In this document: in pieces, positions 1-12,734 of the stretch | Layout of the letters: each line of letters begins with the position of its first letter | Position numbering within the stretch: the stretch's first letter is position 1 | Assembly: GCF_003672135.1 (NCBI RefSeq) | Contig: NC_039510.1 | Span: forward strand, 9,734,001 to 9,798,000 | DNA from: Ooceraea biroi | Taxonomy: Eukaryota > Arthropoda > Insecta > Hymenoptera > Formicidae | DNA length: 64,000 bases | Direction: 5' to 3' | Made by a program: the position numbers and the translations under genes | Notes under the pieces: model-generated | Seen by the model: only the letters and a program-made list of their open reading frames with translations | What the model was told of the DNA's origin: nothing | The model's database searches: none

Positions 1-320
1 GGGTGCACGGGGACGTTGCGGGGCCGCTGTACCGTATAGATGTTGTACGCGGTGCAGGTTCAATGAAACCAGGGCACCATCCCCTCTGCGCGAGCGCGCG
101 CGCGATTTCTCTTACGTAGGAACGCGTCCCCCATTCAGCACCCCCGTTCTCAAGGCACGTCTCCTCGCGCGCGCGGAGACGACGCTGCGACGTTTCCGTT
201 GCAACGCGCGGCGTCGCTTCCGTTGCAACGCGCGGCGTCGGTGCCTACCACCGGTGTCCATCGATGTCTCATTGTGCTCGCGTGGTTCGGATATTTGATC
301 CTCCAGAATCATCCTGCGAG
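1..320. other. CpG-rich left edge, no gene assigned
   Basis: This stretch is much richer in G+C and CpG than the AT-rich DNA that follows, and contains GCGCGC runs plus a short tandem repeat at 193-240. It could be the edge of a promoter, a 5' untranslated exon or the tail of a gene lying to the left. No reading frame here resembles a known protein, and an Arg-rich minus-strand frame is explained by the repeat and the base composition. Confidence 0.35.
193..240. repeat. 24-bp tandem repeat, two copies
   Basis: Copies at 193-216 and 217-240 differ at one base (23 of 24 match). Each contains the perfect palindrome CGTTGCAACG followed by CGCGGCGTCG. This is a local duplication inside the CpG-rich edge; function unknown. 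Confidence 0.85.
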
Positions 321-2829
321 GGAAAGTCTTTGGTTTTAGCTTTGCGCGATGTTTCTCAAGTAGTACTCGTCGAACGCCTAATTTTGGCCTTGGTCCATTG
401 TTCGAAAAAGAGTAAAGATTAAAAGAGCCAAAAGGGTATCTGATTAAAAAGACACGAGATTACTCTATCCAAAAATGTTGAAAGAAAATAGTGTAACGTA
501 TAAGAATCGCATATCAAGTACTATGAATTAGAGTTTACCTTCTTTGTATTTTACATCTTTGATTTTACATCTGTTTGCATTATTGTTTTGTATTTTGTAA
601 TGACTACTGATATTAAGAAAATAAATGCCATATTCCTTCATTGTGCTATCATGATTCTGCCTATTTTATTTCTCTCTCCTCTTCTTCCTTCTTTGCATAT
701 ATATGCATATTCATAATTGCATGTTTCATCCTCTAGAGCTTAAATTTTACAGAGGATTGCCTCATTTACAGATGAGTAAATCTTATTGGGAATAAGGTAT
801 AAAGGGACTCTCTTTCTCTCTCTTCTATTTTCCGCTTCGTACTTGAACTCTAAAAAAAGACATCTTATATTAAGCATCTTCCCCCTCAAGGAACTTCCCC
901 GCTACTTATACTCCAGCGTCCTTTGCCAAGTTAAAACACGTATGAGAGAATGCCGATAACGCCTCTAGGCACGCATTAACGCCACGTGTTGCAGCCATCG
1001 GAGGATTTTTTCGCGTTTCTACAAGAAACGAAACGACGACTCTTGCTTATCCACATAACGTCAAGATTCGATAATATATTTCTATTACTGCGGCATCCTT
1101 GCACATGTCTGCCGGTCGTAAATAACAATCGCGACTTATGAGCGTTATAAAAGGTACGTATAAAGCACGGGTGAGGAATACGAATGTCTGTGAACGGTGT
1201 TCTTAACGGCACCGTTAAGTCAATGAAGTAGATTTAATATCCATTCGTGGAGAATGGCAGGCCGTTGCCTTACGATACGATACGGCGATAAATAGGGATG
1301 AATTCTATTTAACGCGCGTAGCGCGAACTCCCGGCGACGGATTCTCGCACTAAAATCGCGGGTAATTACATAATTACATCACGCCGTTAGTGAACGTTAA
1401 TGAATTCCGACCATCTCGATAATCTCTAGTCGACTCGTGTCGCGAGCATGTAAGGGTTGAAGCTCCTTATCGGCAAGTTGCATCCTCGCGATTTTGATAC
1501 TCGGGGAAAAATGCATCCCTTCCTTCAGCTACTTGTAGGGGTGCGTGTGTATGTGTGTTACGGTCACCTCTTTGCACGTAATGGGCTATCTGATCGCGTA
1601 AAAAGCATAAGCGTTCAGCGAGCACGCCATCGTTAATTACGTCGTCGTGTATGTGCATGTGTACGGTGTTCTCGGTGATATCGCCTTATCTTTCATTCAG
1701 TTTGCGTCGCGTATCTTGCATGGGATTAGTTACGGTATACAATATCGCTCATTAGTTTAGAAACCTGTTAATAATGCCGCGCCAGCGAGTCTCCGGACGA
1801 GAACGGTTTATAGACGCGGGACCAGTTGCATCAAGATGAGATGAGATCCGGCGCTATCTCTCAAAATGACTAATCCGTTTTCCCCTTTGCCTCTCTCCAC
1901 GTTACAGATTACAATTAACATAACAATGCGATTTGTGTATTCCTTCCTAACATTGCTTATAGTCTTTTCGTTTGCCACCGTTTGTGCAATGAGAATATAT
2001 AAATTTATTATTTAATTTCTTTTTATCATTCTACGGAAAGTTCGCAAAGTTCGCAAAGTTCGGATGTCTTTTATATCTGTTTCTTTCTTATACGTTAAGC
2101 GTTTCCGTGTCTTTATTTAGCACGGTGTTGCCTGTATTATAATTACATACTTCTTTCGTCGACCTAAATATTTCCAATGCGTATTCCCGCAGTGTGCTAT
2201 TTTATAGCGCGATGATAAAGTCGGAATGACATTTCGTCGCGTGCGTGCGAATCGCCAGGCGTGTGCCAGACGTTTTCACATAAATGTCATTGCATAAATA
2301 CATAACTAGACGCGGAACTGCCCGGACGAACGTTATTCCAGGGTCGTACGCGCACATGCATATGCATCGTCACCACCGCCGCCACCGCCGCGATTAATTG
2401 GACGTGATCGACTTGTATTTCGGTCATCTTCGTTTTCGCCAGCGCGCTATCTCGCCCCGAGAAATCAAATCAAATTGCATTTGGCGAATCGTCACCGCGT
2501 GCGCCTCTCGCACCCCGTGCTTGCTTAATATGCGATGAACTCCCTGCGTGTCATGACGTTTCATGAATTCGCTTGTATCTTTCATTGAAAAGAAGAACGA
2601 GTCGCGTGTCTTACTCATCGCGACTCAATTGCTTCTCTTATTGCCGGTTTCATGAATGTTGCACAAGAGCACGATTAGCATTAAATAATTATCGATATTC
2701 GAAATCACACAGACTGATATTTGGGGAATTTTGTAAGCTTCTGTTCCGTTCCGATCTGACCGACAACTTAATAAAATTTTGTTATTGGAGGTACTGATGC
2801 CTCGGGAATGGTGCGAGCGCGAACACAAA
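321..2829. other. Intergenic or intronic DNA, no gene seen
   Basis: AT-rich sequence with only short frames that have no recognisable domain and no paired splice sites I trust. Positions 2041-2058 hold a small direct repeat of AGTTCGCAA. Nothing else was found. Confidence 0.5.
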
Positions 2830-2906
2830 GCGCGCGCGCGCGCGCGCACACACACACACACGCACACGCACACGCACACGCACACGCACACGCACACGCA
2901 CATACA
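2830..2906. repeat. Compound CG/CA microsatellite
   Basis: A CG dinucleotide run passes into a CA run and then into a hexamer array with unit ACACGC. The long minus-strand frame across it, which reads as Val-Cys repeats, is produced by the repeat and is not a gene. Confidence 0.95.
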
Positions 2907-3350
2907 CAACGCATACCGACGCAGAGCGAGAGTTAATTCGACGAGCCACGATCGATAGCGAATTCGAGTCCGTTTAATTACGAGAGATAACGGCGTCGTC
3001 CTCTATACGCCCACCTCTTTACCCGTCTCGTTTCATTCACCAACTGCTATTTGCCTATTCTGTCGTCCTATTTGAGCTTGGAGGAAGCCTGCCTATGTAT
3101 GCATGAAGATTCAACTCATTACAGATCGCTTCGATCGAATTACGCTGTCGCATCTCGTTACTCGTCATACGCGATAAGCGGATAAATATTAATTATTTAA
3201 ACTGCGAGGCGCAATATTAGGCCGAAGCGGTTATTTCCAAGGTTTCTCCGTTCTCCTTCGAATGCGAATAGACGCGTATCCACGGAAACAGAGAAGATAA
3301 CTGAGCTTATGAAGCGAAAGAGTAATCAGGAAGAACAGTGAAAGCTTTCT

Positions 3351-3530
3351 TCTCTAAACTTATGTCGATTATTCCAAGAAAGTTATATTATTCCAATTAA
3401 TCATAATTTATGTGACAATATGACAAAATATAATGTATATTCTCTAAACTTATGTCGATTATTCCAAGAAAGTTATATTATTCCAATTAATCATAATTTA
3501 TGTGACAATATGACAAAATATAATGTATAT
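3351..3530. repeat. Exact 90-bp tandem duplication
   Basis: The 90 bases at 3351-3440 are repeated without a mismatch at 3441-3530, head to tail. Both begin TCTCTAAACTTATGTCG and end TAATGTATAT. Perfect identity in non-coding DNA points either to a very recent duplication or to an assembly error. The unit shows no terminal inverted repeats and no coding content. Confidence 0.97.
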
Positions 3531-5497
3531 AACATTCTTCTTAATTGTGTTGGATCACCTCTATGAAAGTATTGCAAACTGTTTCTTGGACTGTAGCTAC
3601 TATAACACTTATTTATACTTCTATCATAAAGCTTGCAATATCAAATTGCACACATTCACAAGTAACCTTGTATACACGGAAGAAAATTAATGGGAAAAGC
3701 CCAGGAAACCTTTTCGATCCAGTTGTCATCTAAACGATCATATGTCTATAGCGTGAAAGGGAAACTTTTACACGTGGGAGTCTAATAGAGTGGAATCGTA
3801 GGTGGCTAGTAGAGAGTGGCTATTTAACAGACGCACTAGTATCAAGTCTCGATACTGACATTGGGCAGATAGACAATCGTTTAAACTAAAACGCAACAAT
3901 AACTCAAATCACTTCATTCTCAAATTTCCTTCTTTTCTTTTAATATTTGCAATGAATCTAGCTAGGATTTCAATAATACAATATATTCTATAAGGACAGG
4001 GAGATAGAAGAGAGAGAGAGAGAGAGAAAAGGATAACTCGACAGTTTGATTGCGTTTCAATAAGTCTCAGTGGAAAAGTTTCGCGAAAAAGTTGTGAGTC
4101 TTCGGCGTCCGCCGATTGCAATTAACTATGTAACGGGAGTGACTTGCAAGACAAGTTGGAAAGTGGATTAGTATCAATTGTTTACACTGAACGAGATAAG
4201 CCTCTTTGATTTCATCCCTCACGGGGAAGATTTATTTAGCAGGTTTAAGCAGGTGAATTTATATTCGCGTTCTTTTTACTATTTATTGCAATAATAATTT
4301 ATCTGCGGGTGTTCGTAATAAAGATCGCGTGATACCAGCGATATTTTTTCATTCAGCCTCATTAAGCCTATCTTGCGCGTGAGTGGATTGAATGAGGGTT
4401 TACGTGCCGTGTCACGGTATAATTACGTTACATTATTTGAAACCACATACAAACACGCTGACCTTTTTAATTCAGGGTGAGCTTCCTACGCACCTTTCAT
4501 TAACCCCATTAAAGTTCCGTATGAGTCTAAAGACAAGTGACATCGCGTTCTACGCGCGTCGCTTGTCGCGCGCGACTCCACGTCTCATTTGCATCGGCAA
4601 AATCGTCTGGATGTTTAACGAGTACATGGGCTGATGGGCTTACCAGCTCTGTGAAACAATTAACGAGCACACTTGTGTTGCACGCGCGGTAGAACAGCTG
4701 TACATCGCGTTATACATGTGTATTTCAACACATGCACGTCCATTAATCAGCGAGCTCTGCTACGAGAAATCGGATATAATAATAGAACTGCCAGATCTCA
4801 TTGAATCGAATCATTATTGAATAGCCTCTCGAAATGATTATAAATTATGTATTATTTTTAAGTGATATTAACGCAGCGATATTAGAGAAAATGACGTGAG
4901 AGGATTATTGCCTGTTTTTGCAAGAGAACGATGACGAAAATCTTAATTAGCGACGAATGGTACTTTTCTGGATTTATATATACATTATACGTTAAAATTA
5001 AATGATATTTACAACCGTGTTACGTATACATACATGTGTTATTTGATTGTTAAACTCATCGTATTCTTTATGAGTTTAGCTGGTAACACAAATGTAAGAG
5101 TAAAACGCGAGGAGTGCTCCAACTTTATTTAATTTATATGAACTGTATTATTCTTTTATCTTCATCAAACGGAAATGGTAAGATAATACGAAGATATGCA
5201 TTTAAACAAGAAAATTGAATAACATTCAAAAATAATAATGTTTTCTTTCTTTTCATTAAATCCTATTTTAAAATTGCATTACGTAATATTATTTTGTTTT
5301 ATATTCTTTTAATAAACTGTAAAAGGAAAATGTTTGTTAAATTATTTAATTATATTATTGTTTACAATGCTATGTATGCCTTTAATATATGTAAAGTGTG
5401 TTATGATATAAATACATAATTATTATACCAATATTAGAACAATTAGTTAATTATATATTATATACCTATACGTATAATTATGCATTGTGTATATAGT

Positions 5498-5536
<39 letters not shown>

Positions 5537-7076
5537 GATACATAAATAGCCATAATGTATTAGAAATTAGAATAACTGATCATAATCTGTGACTTGAAAA
5601 TTGTTCCATCTAAATGCTTCCCTAAATGTACAACGCTTATATCTCCGTGACAATGAGTTTCACTATCGGGGAAATTGTCTTGTAAAATATATTTTAACAC
5701 AGGACATCAATCTTGCCTTCGTGATCATAGTATCGTACATATATACTGCACAAGCAGAGCAGATCTCGAATCAGATTCGTGTTCGGGTTCACTATCATGC
5801 GGTGGTGGTTGTACGGATGAGTGACACAGTAACAGTAGTAGTCATAGTAGTAGTGGTAATAATACTAGGGGAGGCTCACGAGCGCGCAGGAAGTCTGCAC
5901 GGCCGCTTTGGCAATGTAGCCAGCTCGAAGCATGGTGGTCGTGTGCCGCAATGCGGCTATGTTATCACACCATCGAGCCTCATCTCCTACATACTCCCTC
6001 TCATTTTTATCCGTTACCGTGGCGGCCGCCAAATTAGGCCTCGGAAGTCGTTTCCATTTTCTACGCGGCTCATTACTCTCGCCCGGAGGCGAAATCCACG
6101 TTCACGACATCGCAGCTGACAACCGCGTAGCATGTACAGTTGTACATCCTAACCAGAAGTACAACTGTAGCAAAATACAGAGAGATGAAGCGTTTTACTT
6201 GAAAATACGGGTATGCATTAGCAATCACAATTAACTACAATAGTGCTCTAGTACGAGATATTATCAATTTTTTCCAGTTACGTATGTAGAACCGGTTCCG
6301 AAATAAAAAGTTTCAAATTTCATCATCACTTATCGTGACGTTGATTAGCTATTTCGTTTCATGTTTGTCCATTATTTTAATATAATTTTTTTAATATAAG
6401 TTTACGCTGTGTAAAATGATGCGAGTAGTTTTACGTGATAATCTTTAAACATTCAACGATGAAAATCTAAAATCTGCTGGTGTGTCGACCCCAGATGTTC
6501 TTGGCTTCACATGCCGCTATATCAATTTTTTAACGAGTTAGAATGTTCTAAAGTTTTTGGCGAGCTCATTCATAATTCGAGTGAACGTTATAGTACACGC
6601 GTAGGCGTTACTACGAGGCATGACTCAGCTGTTCTTTATTTGTTGTGCACGATGCAAGCTCGACAATGGACTTTTCAACGACCTTAGTTTCTTGGCGCCA
6701 TCGCTCGATGTAATTTTACTTGGCAGATTCATGGCAAACCGAAAGAAATGCGTCGTTTTCTAATACTAATACTCAAATGACAAAGAAGCTAAATTATCTT
6801 CTTGAATCTTGTGAGTCACGAATAAGTCAGTGATATAAAAATAAATATTGTAAAATATTATATTATAAAATAATATAACAATTAATTATGATATAGCTAT
6901 AAAGATTATGATATTAATTATTATTACGGTATTCGTTCCTATTTTTAGGCTGTACAACCATGCTTATGCATTCAGCATTGTGTACTCTCTTAGTAATGGA
7001 CTTGATATGGCGTAATTAAAGAGTCGGCTTCCGCAAAGTTCTTATTTAGCATCCGTCATAAATCGTACAGAGGTAC
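3531..7076. other. Gene-free stretch with simple repeats and a CpG-rich patch
   Basis: Contains a GA run at about 4010-4027, an AT run at 5501-5530 followed by ACACAC, and a more GC-rich patch at about 5800-6130. Frames across the patch (for example 5601-6119) are low-complexity, with Val-rich and Ile-rich tracts from a GTA-type repeat, and have no domain. The patch may be regulatory or a non-coding exon, but I cannot show it. Confidence 0.4.
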
Positions 7077-7081
7077 CGCCG

Positions 7082-7622
7082 CACAGTGGTCTAAACACCC
7101 GATTTTGTGGCAAAAACTAAATATAATATCTAAAACTAATATTTTAGTAATGATAAGTTGCATTACCTTGTTGGCTAAAGGCGGCTAAAGTTTTATATCG
7201 CATAATAAAGTTGGAGAATTGATTCACACTAAACGTCATACGAGGTTAAAAACTCGTATATAATATATATAGGATATATACGTTGTGCTAAGTTTTTTTG
7301 TCAATTTTGTAAATAAAACTTAAATTACACATGTCAGATAATAATAAATCGTATTAAAACATTTTATTAAACCACTCTATGTAATGTGAAAACTAGTGTA
7401 AATAAAGTAACAAAACTGCAGAAAACGGTTATGTCAAACATATTAAAAAATTCTTCATTTTGATATGCTTATATTATGCATTCAAGGCAACACGCAAGCA
7501 TTTAAATTACAGGACATCGTTTTTCGTGCATTTTTCTTACAATTTCAATAATTCTTTCTGGCATTTGGACGAATTAGAAAAATTGATTTTTTGCCACATT
7601 TTCGATATTTTAGACCACTGTG
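7082..7622. mobile_element. Transib-like non-autonomous DNA transposon
   Basis: The two ends are inverted copies. Both start with the heptamer CACAGTG and continue GTCTAAA, and both have an A-rich block starting with AAAAA after a 23-base spacer ending TGTGGC. The flanks are identical 5-bp sequences, CGCCG at 7077-7081 and at 7623-7627, which act as a target-site duplication. A CACWRTG terminus with a GC-rich 5-bp duplication is the known pattern of Transib elements, the superfamily related to RAG1. The 541-bp interior is AT-rich and has no transposase, so this is a deleted copy that would depend on a transposase elsewhere. Family assignment rests on the ends only. Confidence 0.7.
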
Positions 7623-7627
7623 CGCCG

Positions 7628-10600
7628 GTAGGACAGTACGAAGGGACATAAAGATTCGAATAATATTCTCTCTGCCCCAGTTATATATACGCTCCTCTGT
7701 GTTGAATTTGCTCGCGATACTGATGCGAAGCTGCTACATGACTGCAATTAGCGCGATCCACTTTTTCCGAGTAGTCAATCCGCTTCGTTCGTTGAATTTA
7801 TTTATTTACGGCAGCTGCGCAATTTGCAGCCGTTTTATCACAATTTTCGTAGGATTTCCGAGCGCTGTACACGCGCTATGTAAAATTTGTTGTATTATAT
7901 ACACTATAAATGTATTTGCCGAATTTAGAAGATACCTCGCGTCGCAAACTTTTTCGTCTATCGAAATTTAATTAAATGTTACTTTATTTTTATAGCTTTT
8001 AGATATTATGCAATATATTTTAGTGCTGAAACCTCGTTCTGTCAAAATATTGTCAAGGTATAGTTCTAAATACAATATCTAAAATTTCACGAAAATAAAG
8101 TTTTATAACATGTTAGAAAGCTTGTTTTTCTAGATTGTCAGGACAAGAACGATTAACATTTTGACATTTTTCTTAAGAAAAGTTGATTTTAGCTATCAGT
8201 GGTGAATATTACACTGTGTATTATAACTATATTTATCGACAAGCAATCGGTATAAATTGAATTTATGCATCGAAACGGCCGCGTGCTAAATGCTAACGTC
8301 GTTGCGTCATGTGTTACGTTTTAATTAAAATTCAGCGGCCAATTCGCTTATCACTATCGAACCGCATTGGTCACACAACTGACGTATGTTTTCGAGTGTA
8401 GAAAAGCGCGATTCCAATACACGTTCGACCTATAAATCACCGGTGGTAATCACACTGGGCGGTGCATTTATCTTACACTTGCGTACGTAGCGTAGCATTA
8501 TTTACTCGCACGTTCAATTATCAATGATTGATAATTCGACTGAAATTTATGGAAACTGTCTCGCATTTCTGCGGTACTCTTTCACCCTGTTTACAAATCT
8601 TGTTTACAAATGTTTATTCAAATATTTCAACTACAGTGCACGTTTCTAATTACGTGTATAATTAGATGGTTTTTAAGTTGCATTAAGATAAATCACCTTT
8701 CTTTATCAAATATAGTAATGCATTATTCTATCATTTTATATTGTCAATAATACAGTATTCATTCACGTCCTCTCCCCCCCCCCCCGAATAAATTAAACTG
8801 TGTAATTATTTCCATGTATGACTTTTTATATTATCATAACCATCGTATTATTGAACGAAGAACAATAAAAAGTTAAGTTTAAGAACTTAAGTTGCAGAAC
8901 GAAAAATAAAAGAAAGAATAAAATTACATATCCTGATATAAATTTTCTGCTTAAACCCTAAAAAACGAGTGGTAAGGTATCACATGTACTTAGATATTTA
9001 TGTATGAAAGATAATACATAGCTTTAGAAAGGAGCACTCGCATTCGTACAGGAAAAGCTCATTAAATATGAGGCGCAACGTGCGCACTTAGGACTTAAAT
9101 AGCGCGTGCTTACTTTTAATCGTGGGAATTGAAAGCCACCTGCGTATTTCTCACGGATGTCATAGCCGACCCTCCACTAACGCGTATAGTTGTGCCGCTT
9201 CCGCCGGGAAATATCCGGAACGCTTCCGCGGCGGCCGCTGCACCTGTTTTCGATCGCTGATGCATGCATCGTTCGCGTGCGATCGGACTATGCGGCTCAA
9301 ATGTGCAGATTATGGAAAACCATAGGATAATTCGTTTCTTTTACCACGTTGAAATATTATTTTGCTGCTGTTTTGCTACTGTTCCGAGTCTTTAATAATG
9401 GTAAATTCTGAGGAAATGAAAATTCAGATACCGAAACATCAGGACCATGAAATGTTTTAAATGGATATATGCTTAAAACTGATCAATCAGATTTCGTAGT
9501 AATAAAGGAAAATTTGCGATGTTTCCTTCTTAAATTTTTTATATACTAATTAGCGATACTTCCACAATTTTAAGGGTTTAAACCTTTTGGGGGAATTTTG
9601 AAGAATCGATCATTATTTTTTGGATATACATTGTTGACCTAATTTTTTCGCCTATTTTCTCAATGAGTTAAAGCAGCAAAGTTCTTGTTATTTTGATAAA
9701 TTTTAGAGCTAATTTTTATCGGAATTTCCCGCTATATCGGACTCAAGAGCGATAACATATATTATAATGAATATCGAGGAGATTTCCATTCTTCCAGTGG
9801 AGAACAGATTAATCTTTTCAATATGCTGGTGGAGCTTTTTATGTAAAAAGTATGCTAATTTGAGTCAATCGCAAAAGAACGGCTTAAAGCTCAGAAACTT
9901 AATAGTTTTCAAATATCCATAAAAAATAGCTGATTAAAAAAAAGTAATAAAAAATTTTATAAATCAACATTCTCCCATTGCTAAAAGAAATAACGAAAAT
10001 ATTATATTTATATAATATATAAATATAGAAAACTCAATATTATTTGGTTATAATTGCGGGAAGAAAATCGCACATTCGACAACTACTTGCTTGTGCATTA
10101 TTGCATTCACCCGAATGCGCAGTATGGATTTTTCGAGTTCCCGTCGTCGTCGAATAGGACGACGTACCAATCGCGCACGACGGCGCGGTGCCCCATAGCT
10201 GGTAAAACTACATTTACCGAATCCAGTGACGTATGCGGGGATACGGCTTGACGTCATTGCGTGAAAATGGGCCACGGCCTCCTGAGCCACCCTCTTCCGG
10301 CTACCCCCGCGACGCCTCGTCATCCTTCGTCCTGGTACGCGCTGCAGGATGCTAAAACGCCGCGCCATAGGACGTCAAGCACCGAATATGTGCATGTGTA
10401 TATACGTGCATATATGTGCATATATGCATACTTACTGGACGAGTCAAAAAGCTGAGACGATGTTTCAATAGATAACGTTACAAAGTGCTATCCAACGGCA
10501 AAACTGTTTTAAATGTCAATATATTACGTAGCGAATAATCGTTGAAAGCCACATCAATTGTTATTATTTGATCAAGTAAATAAATTTCAAATAAACTGAT

Positions 10601-11969
10601 GATTTTTATAATAAAAGACTGTCACGACTTTTTGATCCATGTGCATATATTAATTATATTACATTCTCTGTTGATATACGCGATGGGATTGAATTAAATT
10701 AACAGTCGAGTTATTTTACTGAAACTTTGAAGCTAATTTTCCGATGTAATGTTATCATAAAACAATGTAAAGCAATGATATTATTTTGTCGAAACATGAT
10801 TCTACTTTGTAAAACATCCATTATCATTCTATGAATTACCGTCATTTGAAACGACAGTCTTAGCGTTTTAACGAGTTGCGTTATTCAGAGTGTATGTATA
10901 ACGTTTCGGATGTAATGCACATTTCTTAAAGAAAATATACTATCTCTGTGTTTTTTTTTATATATAATGCTGAACATGATTATTTAATTGTATGACACGA
11001 CACGCTGCAATCAGTAAGTTAACAATATTACTATTATTTCATGTAAATAATATATTAAATAAATAATGTCACAATATTCCCTATTTTTATTTATGAATGC
11101 ACTTTATATGCTTCCAATATCATAATATATTACAGAAGAAGGGTAGTTAGATAAGAACGAGACGCGCAGGGAATACGGACTATTGCTGTGTATCGATATC
11201 CCTAAACTCAGCACTAAATGTGGTCGTTCGATTCTATCTTATTCGCTTCTGTCGCTTCGCTAAGTAAAGATTGCGTATATTATTATTTTATATTTCGTGA
11301 AGTAATTTATTGTATTGTGTATCATATTCATCTTCGAATATAAACTATTAAATATAATATAACGTAACGCAATTATTTAATTCATTATCATTTCCCATTT
11401 TTTTCTTTGTTAGATATTGGATCTCCAACTAACGTAATTGGAATCGTACTAAAAATTGTCCTTGATAAAGATATACAAAAAGGTTCCTCGTCTTAAGTTC
11501 AAATAATATAAATCATTATGCATTTCGTATATTCACTTTCGAATATCAAAAAAAGGAAGATTACCATATCATATCGTCTGACGCAGGGCATATCTGCAAG
11601 CTTAACGAGATCGATAGATGTCTCAAAATTGCGTACAGTGCATGTTCGATGAGCGAGAGGCTTCGCACGAGAATAAGCCGATGCTTAAATGCTTTATCGA
11701 AATGGAACTTGATTACTAATTTCGGAGAGTAGCTGCAGCCCGCGTGGTCACGAGGCAATATCCTAAATATATCCGCTCTTCCTAGTAGGTCTATATGAAG
11801 GAACGTTTAAGACCCCGATTGAGTCACCATCCTCAATGGATATAATTCTAAGACTTCATTAACCAAAGTGGGTACCACATTGGAGCGAGGATGCCGGGCG
11901 TCAATTTGATTTAGTGTGCAGAAATTGAAAAATGAGAAAAATAATGACAGCATTGATCTCGGTATTACA
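7628..11969. other. Gene-free stretch with CpG-rich patches
   Basis: Mostly AT-rich. A 12-base C run lies at 8774-8785. Two CpG-rich patches at about 9160-9310 and 10130-10380 stand out, the second with cAMP-response-element-like sites. Frames in both patches have no recognisable domain. They may be enhancers or untranslated exons; nothing in the sequence decides it. Confidence 0.4.
10249..10256. promoter_or_regulatory. Candidate CRE palindrome TGACGTCA
   Basis: A perfect TGACGTCA sits inside the CpG-rich patch at 10130-10380, with a half-site GTGACGTA about 20 bases before it and another GACGTCA about 110 bases after. Such sites bind CREB/ATF bZIP factors in animals. An 8-base motif can occur by chance, and no promoter or transcript is visible beside it. 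Confidence 0.25.
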
Positions 11970-11971
11970 TA

Positions 11972-12732
11972 CAGCGTGTTCCGGGTTTTAACCGACAAAC
12001 TGCGGGAGCATATTCTACTAGTGGAAATAAGAAAAAATTCTTATATCGAGTTTGCTTAGAAATGCTTTATTACAAAGTTATAAACCAATATTGAAAAGAA
12101 ATATGAGATAAGTAACAACGGAACATAGTGTAGAATTTGGAAGGTCGAAGATGTTTATGTTATGTGTATTCACATGTATTCATGTTCACTATGTTGAAAC
12201 GATTCAGTATGATTGTTACTTTCACAACAGTAGCTGTTAGATTTCAATCGTCATGTGAACTAGCAATTACTATCAGAATGCCAAAAGTGTTTTCAAATGA
12301 GGAATACACCGATATTCATTTCGTGTACGGATTCTGTGACGGAAATGCACGAGCTGCCGTACGAGAGTATCAACGTAGATTTCCTAACAGGAGAGTACCA
12401 GATAGATTTAAAGCAACGAATTACTAATTCAGTTACTGAGATGCAACAAAATTTTCAGGAATGTCGTACTGTAACAAATTCTGTACTACGTCGATGTCTA
12501 GCTTGTATCGATGTGCAAGGACAACATTTTGAAATGCGTCACTAAATCATTGCGTAGATAATTTTTATTTTTGTGAAAAAATCCGTTGTTACTTATCTCA
12601 TATTTCTTTTCAATATTGGTTTATAACTTTGTAATAAAGCATTTCTAAGCAAACTCGATATAAGAATTTTTTCTTATTTCCACTAGTAGAATATGCTCCC
12701 GCAGTTTGTCGGTTAAAACCCGGGACACCCTG
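11972..12732. mobile_element. Tc1/mariner-like element with 151-bp inverted repeats
   Basis: Positions 11972-12122 and 12582-12732 are near-perfect inverted copies of 151 bp; the only differences I see are within the first ten bases. The ends read CAGCGTGTTCC and, on the other strand, CAGGGTGTCCC. The element is flanked by TA on both sides (11970-11971 and 12733-12734), the target duplication of the Tc1/mariner superfamily. The interior holds the two ends of a transposase but not its catalytic middle. It is an internally deleted, non-autonomous copy. The near-identity of the arms suggests a fairly recent origin or gene conversion. Confidence 0.85.
12278..12545 (+). pseudogene. Deleted transposase remnant, DUF4817 helix-turn-helix
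   Basis: A frame starting at the ATG at 12278 reads MPKVFSNEEYTDIHFVYGF and then NARAAVREYQRRFPNRRVPDR. This matches what I know of the DUF4817 DNA-binding helix-turn-helix at the N terminus of Tc1/mariner-like transposases common in ants. After about 45 residues it ends at a stop (12425-12427). In another frame, from about 12430, the sequence reads SVTEMQQNFQECRT and RRCLACIDVQGQHFE, which resembles the C-terminal tail of the same transposase type. The DDE catalytic core between them is missing and the two pieces are out of frame, so no active enzyme can be made. Family call is from memory. Confidence 0.65.
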
Positions 12733-12734
12733 TA

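Noticed and set aside
2625..2909. Minus-strand 94-codon frame with Val-Cys repeats
   Set aside because: It is a translation of the CA/CG microsatellite.
5601..6119. 172-codon + strand frame
   Set aside because: Low-complexity Val/Ile tracts, no domain, no splice context; overlaps another frame of similar quality.
10432..10642. Possible small MITE with ends like GTCAAAAAG and CTTTTTGAT
   Set aside because: The match needs gaps and no target duplication was found.
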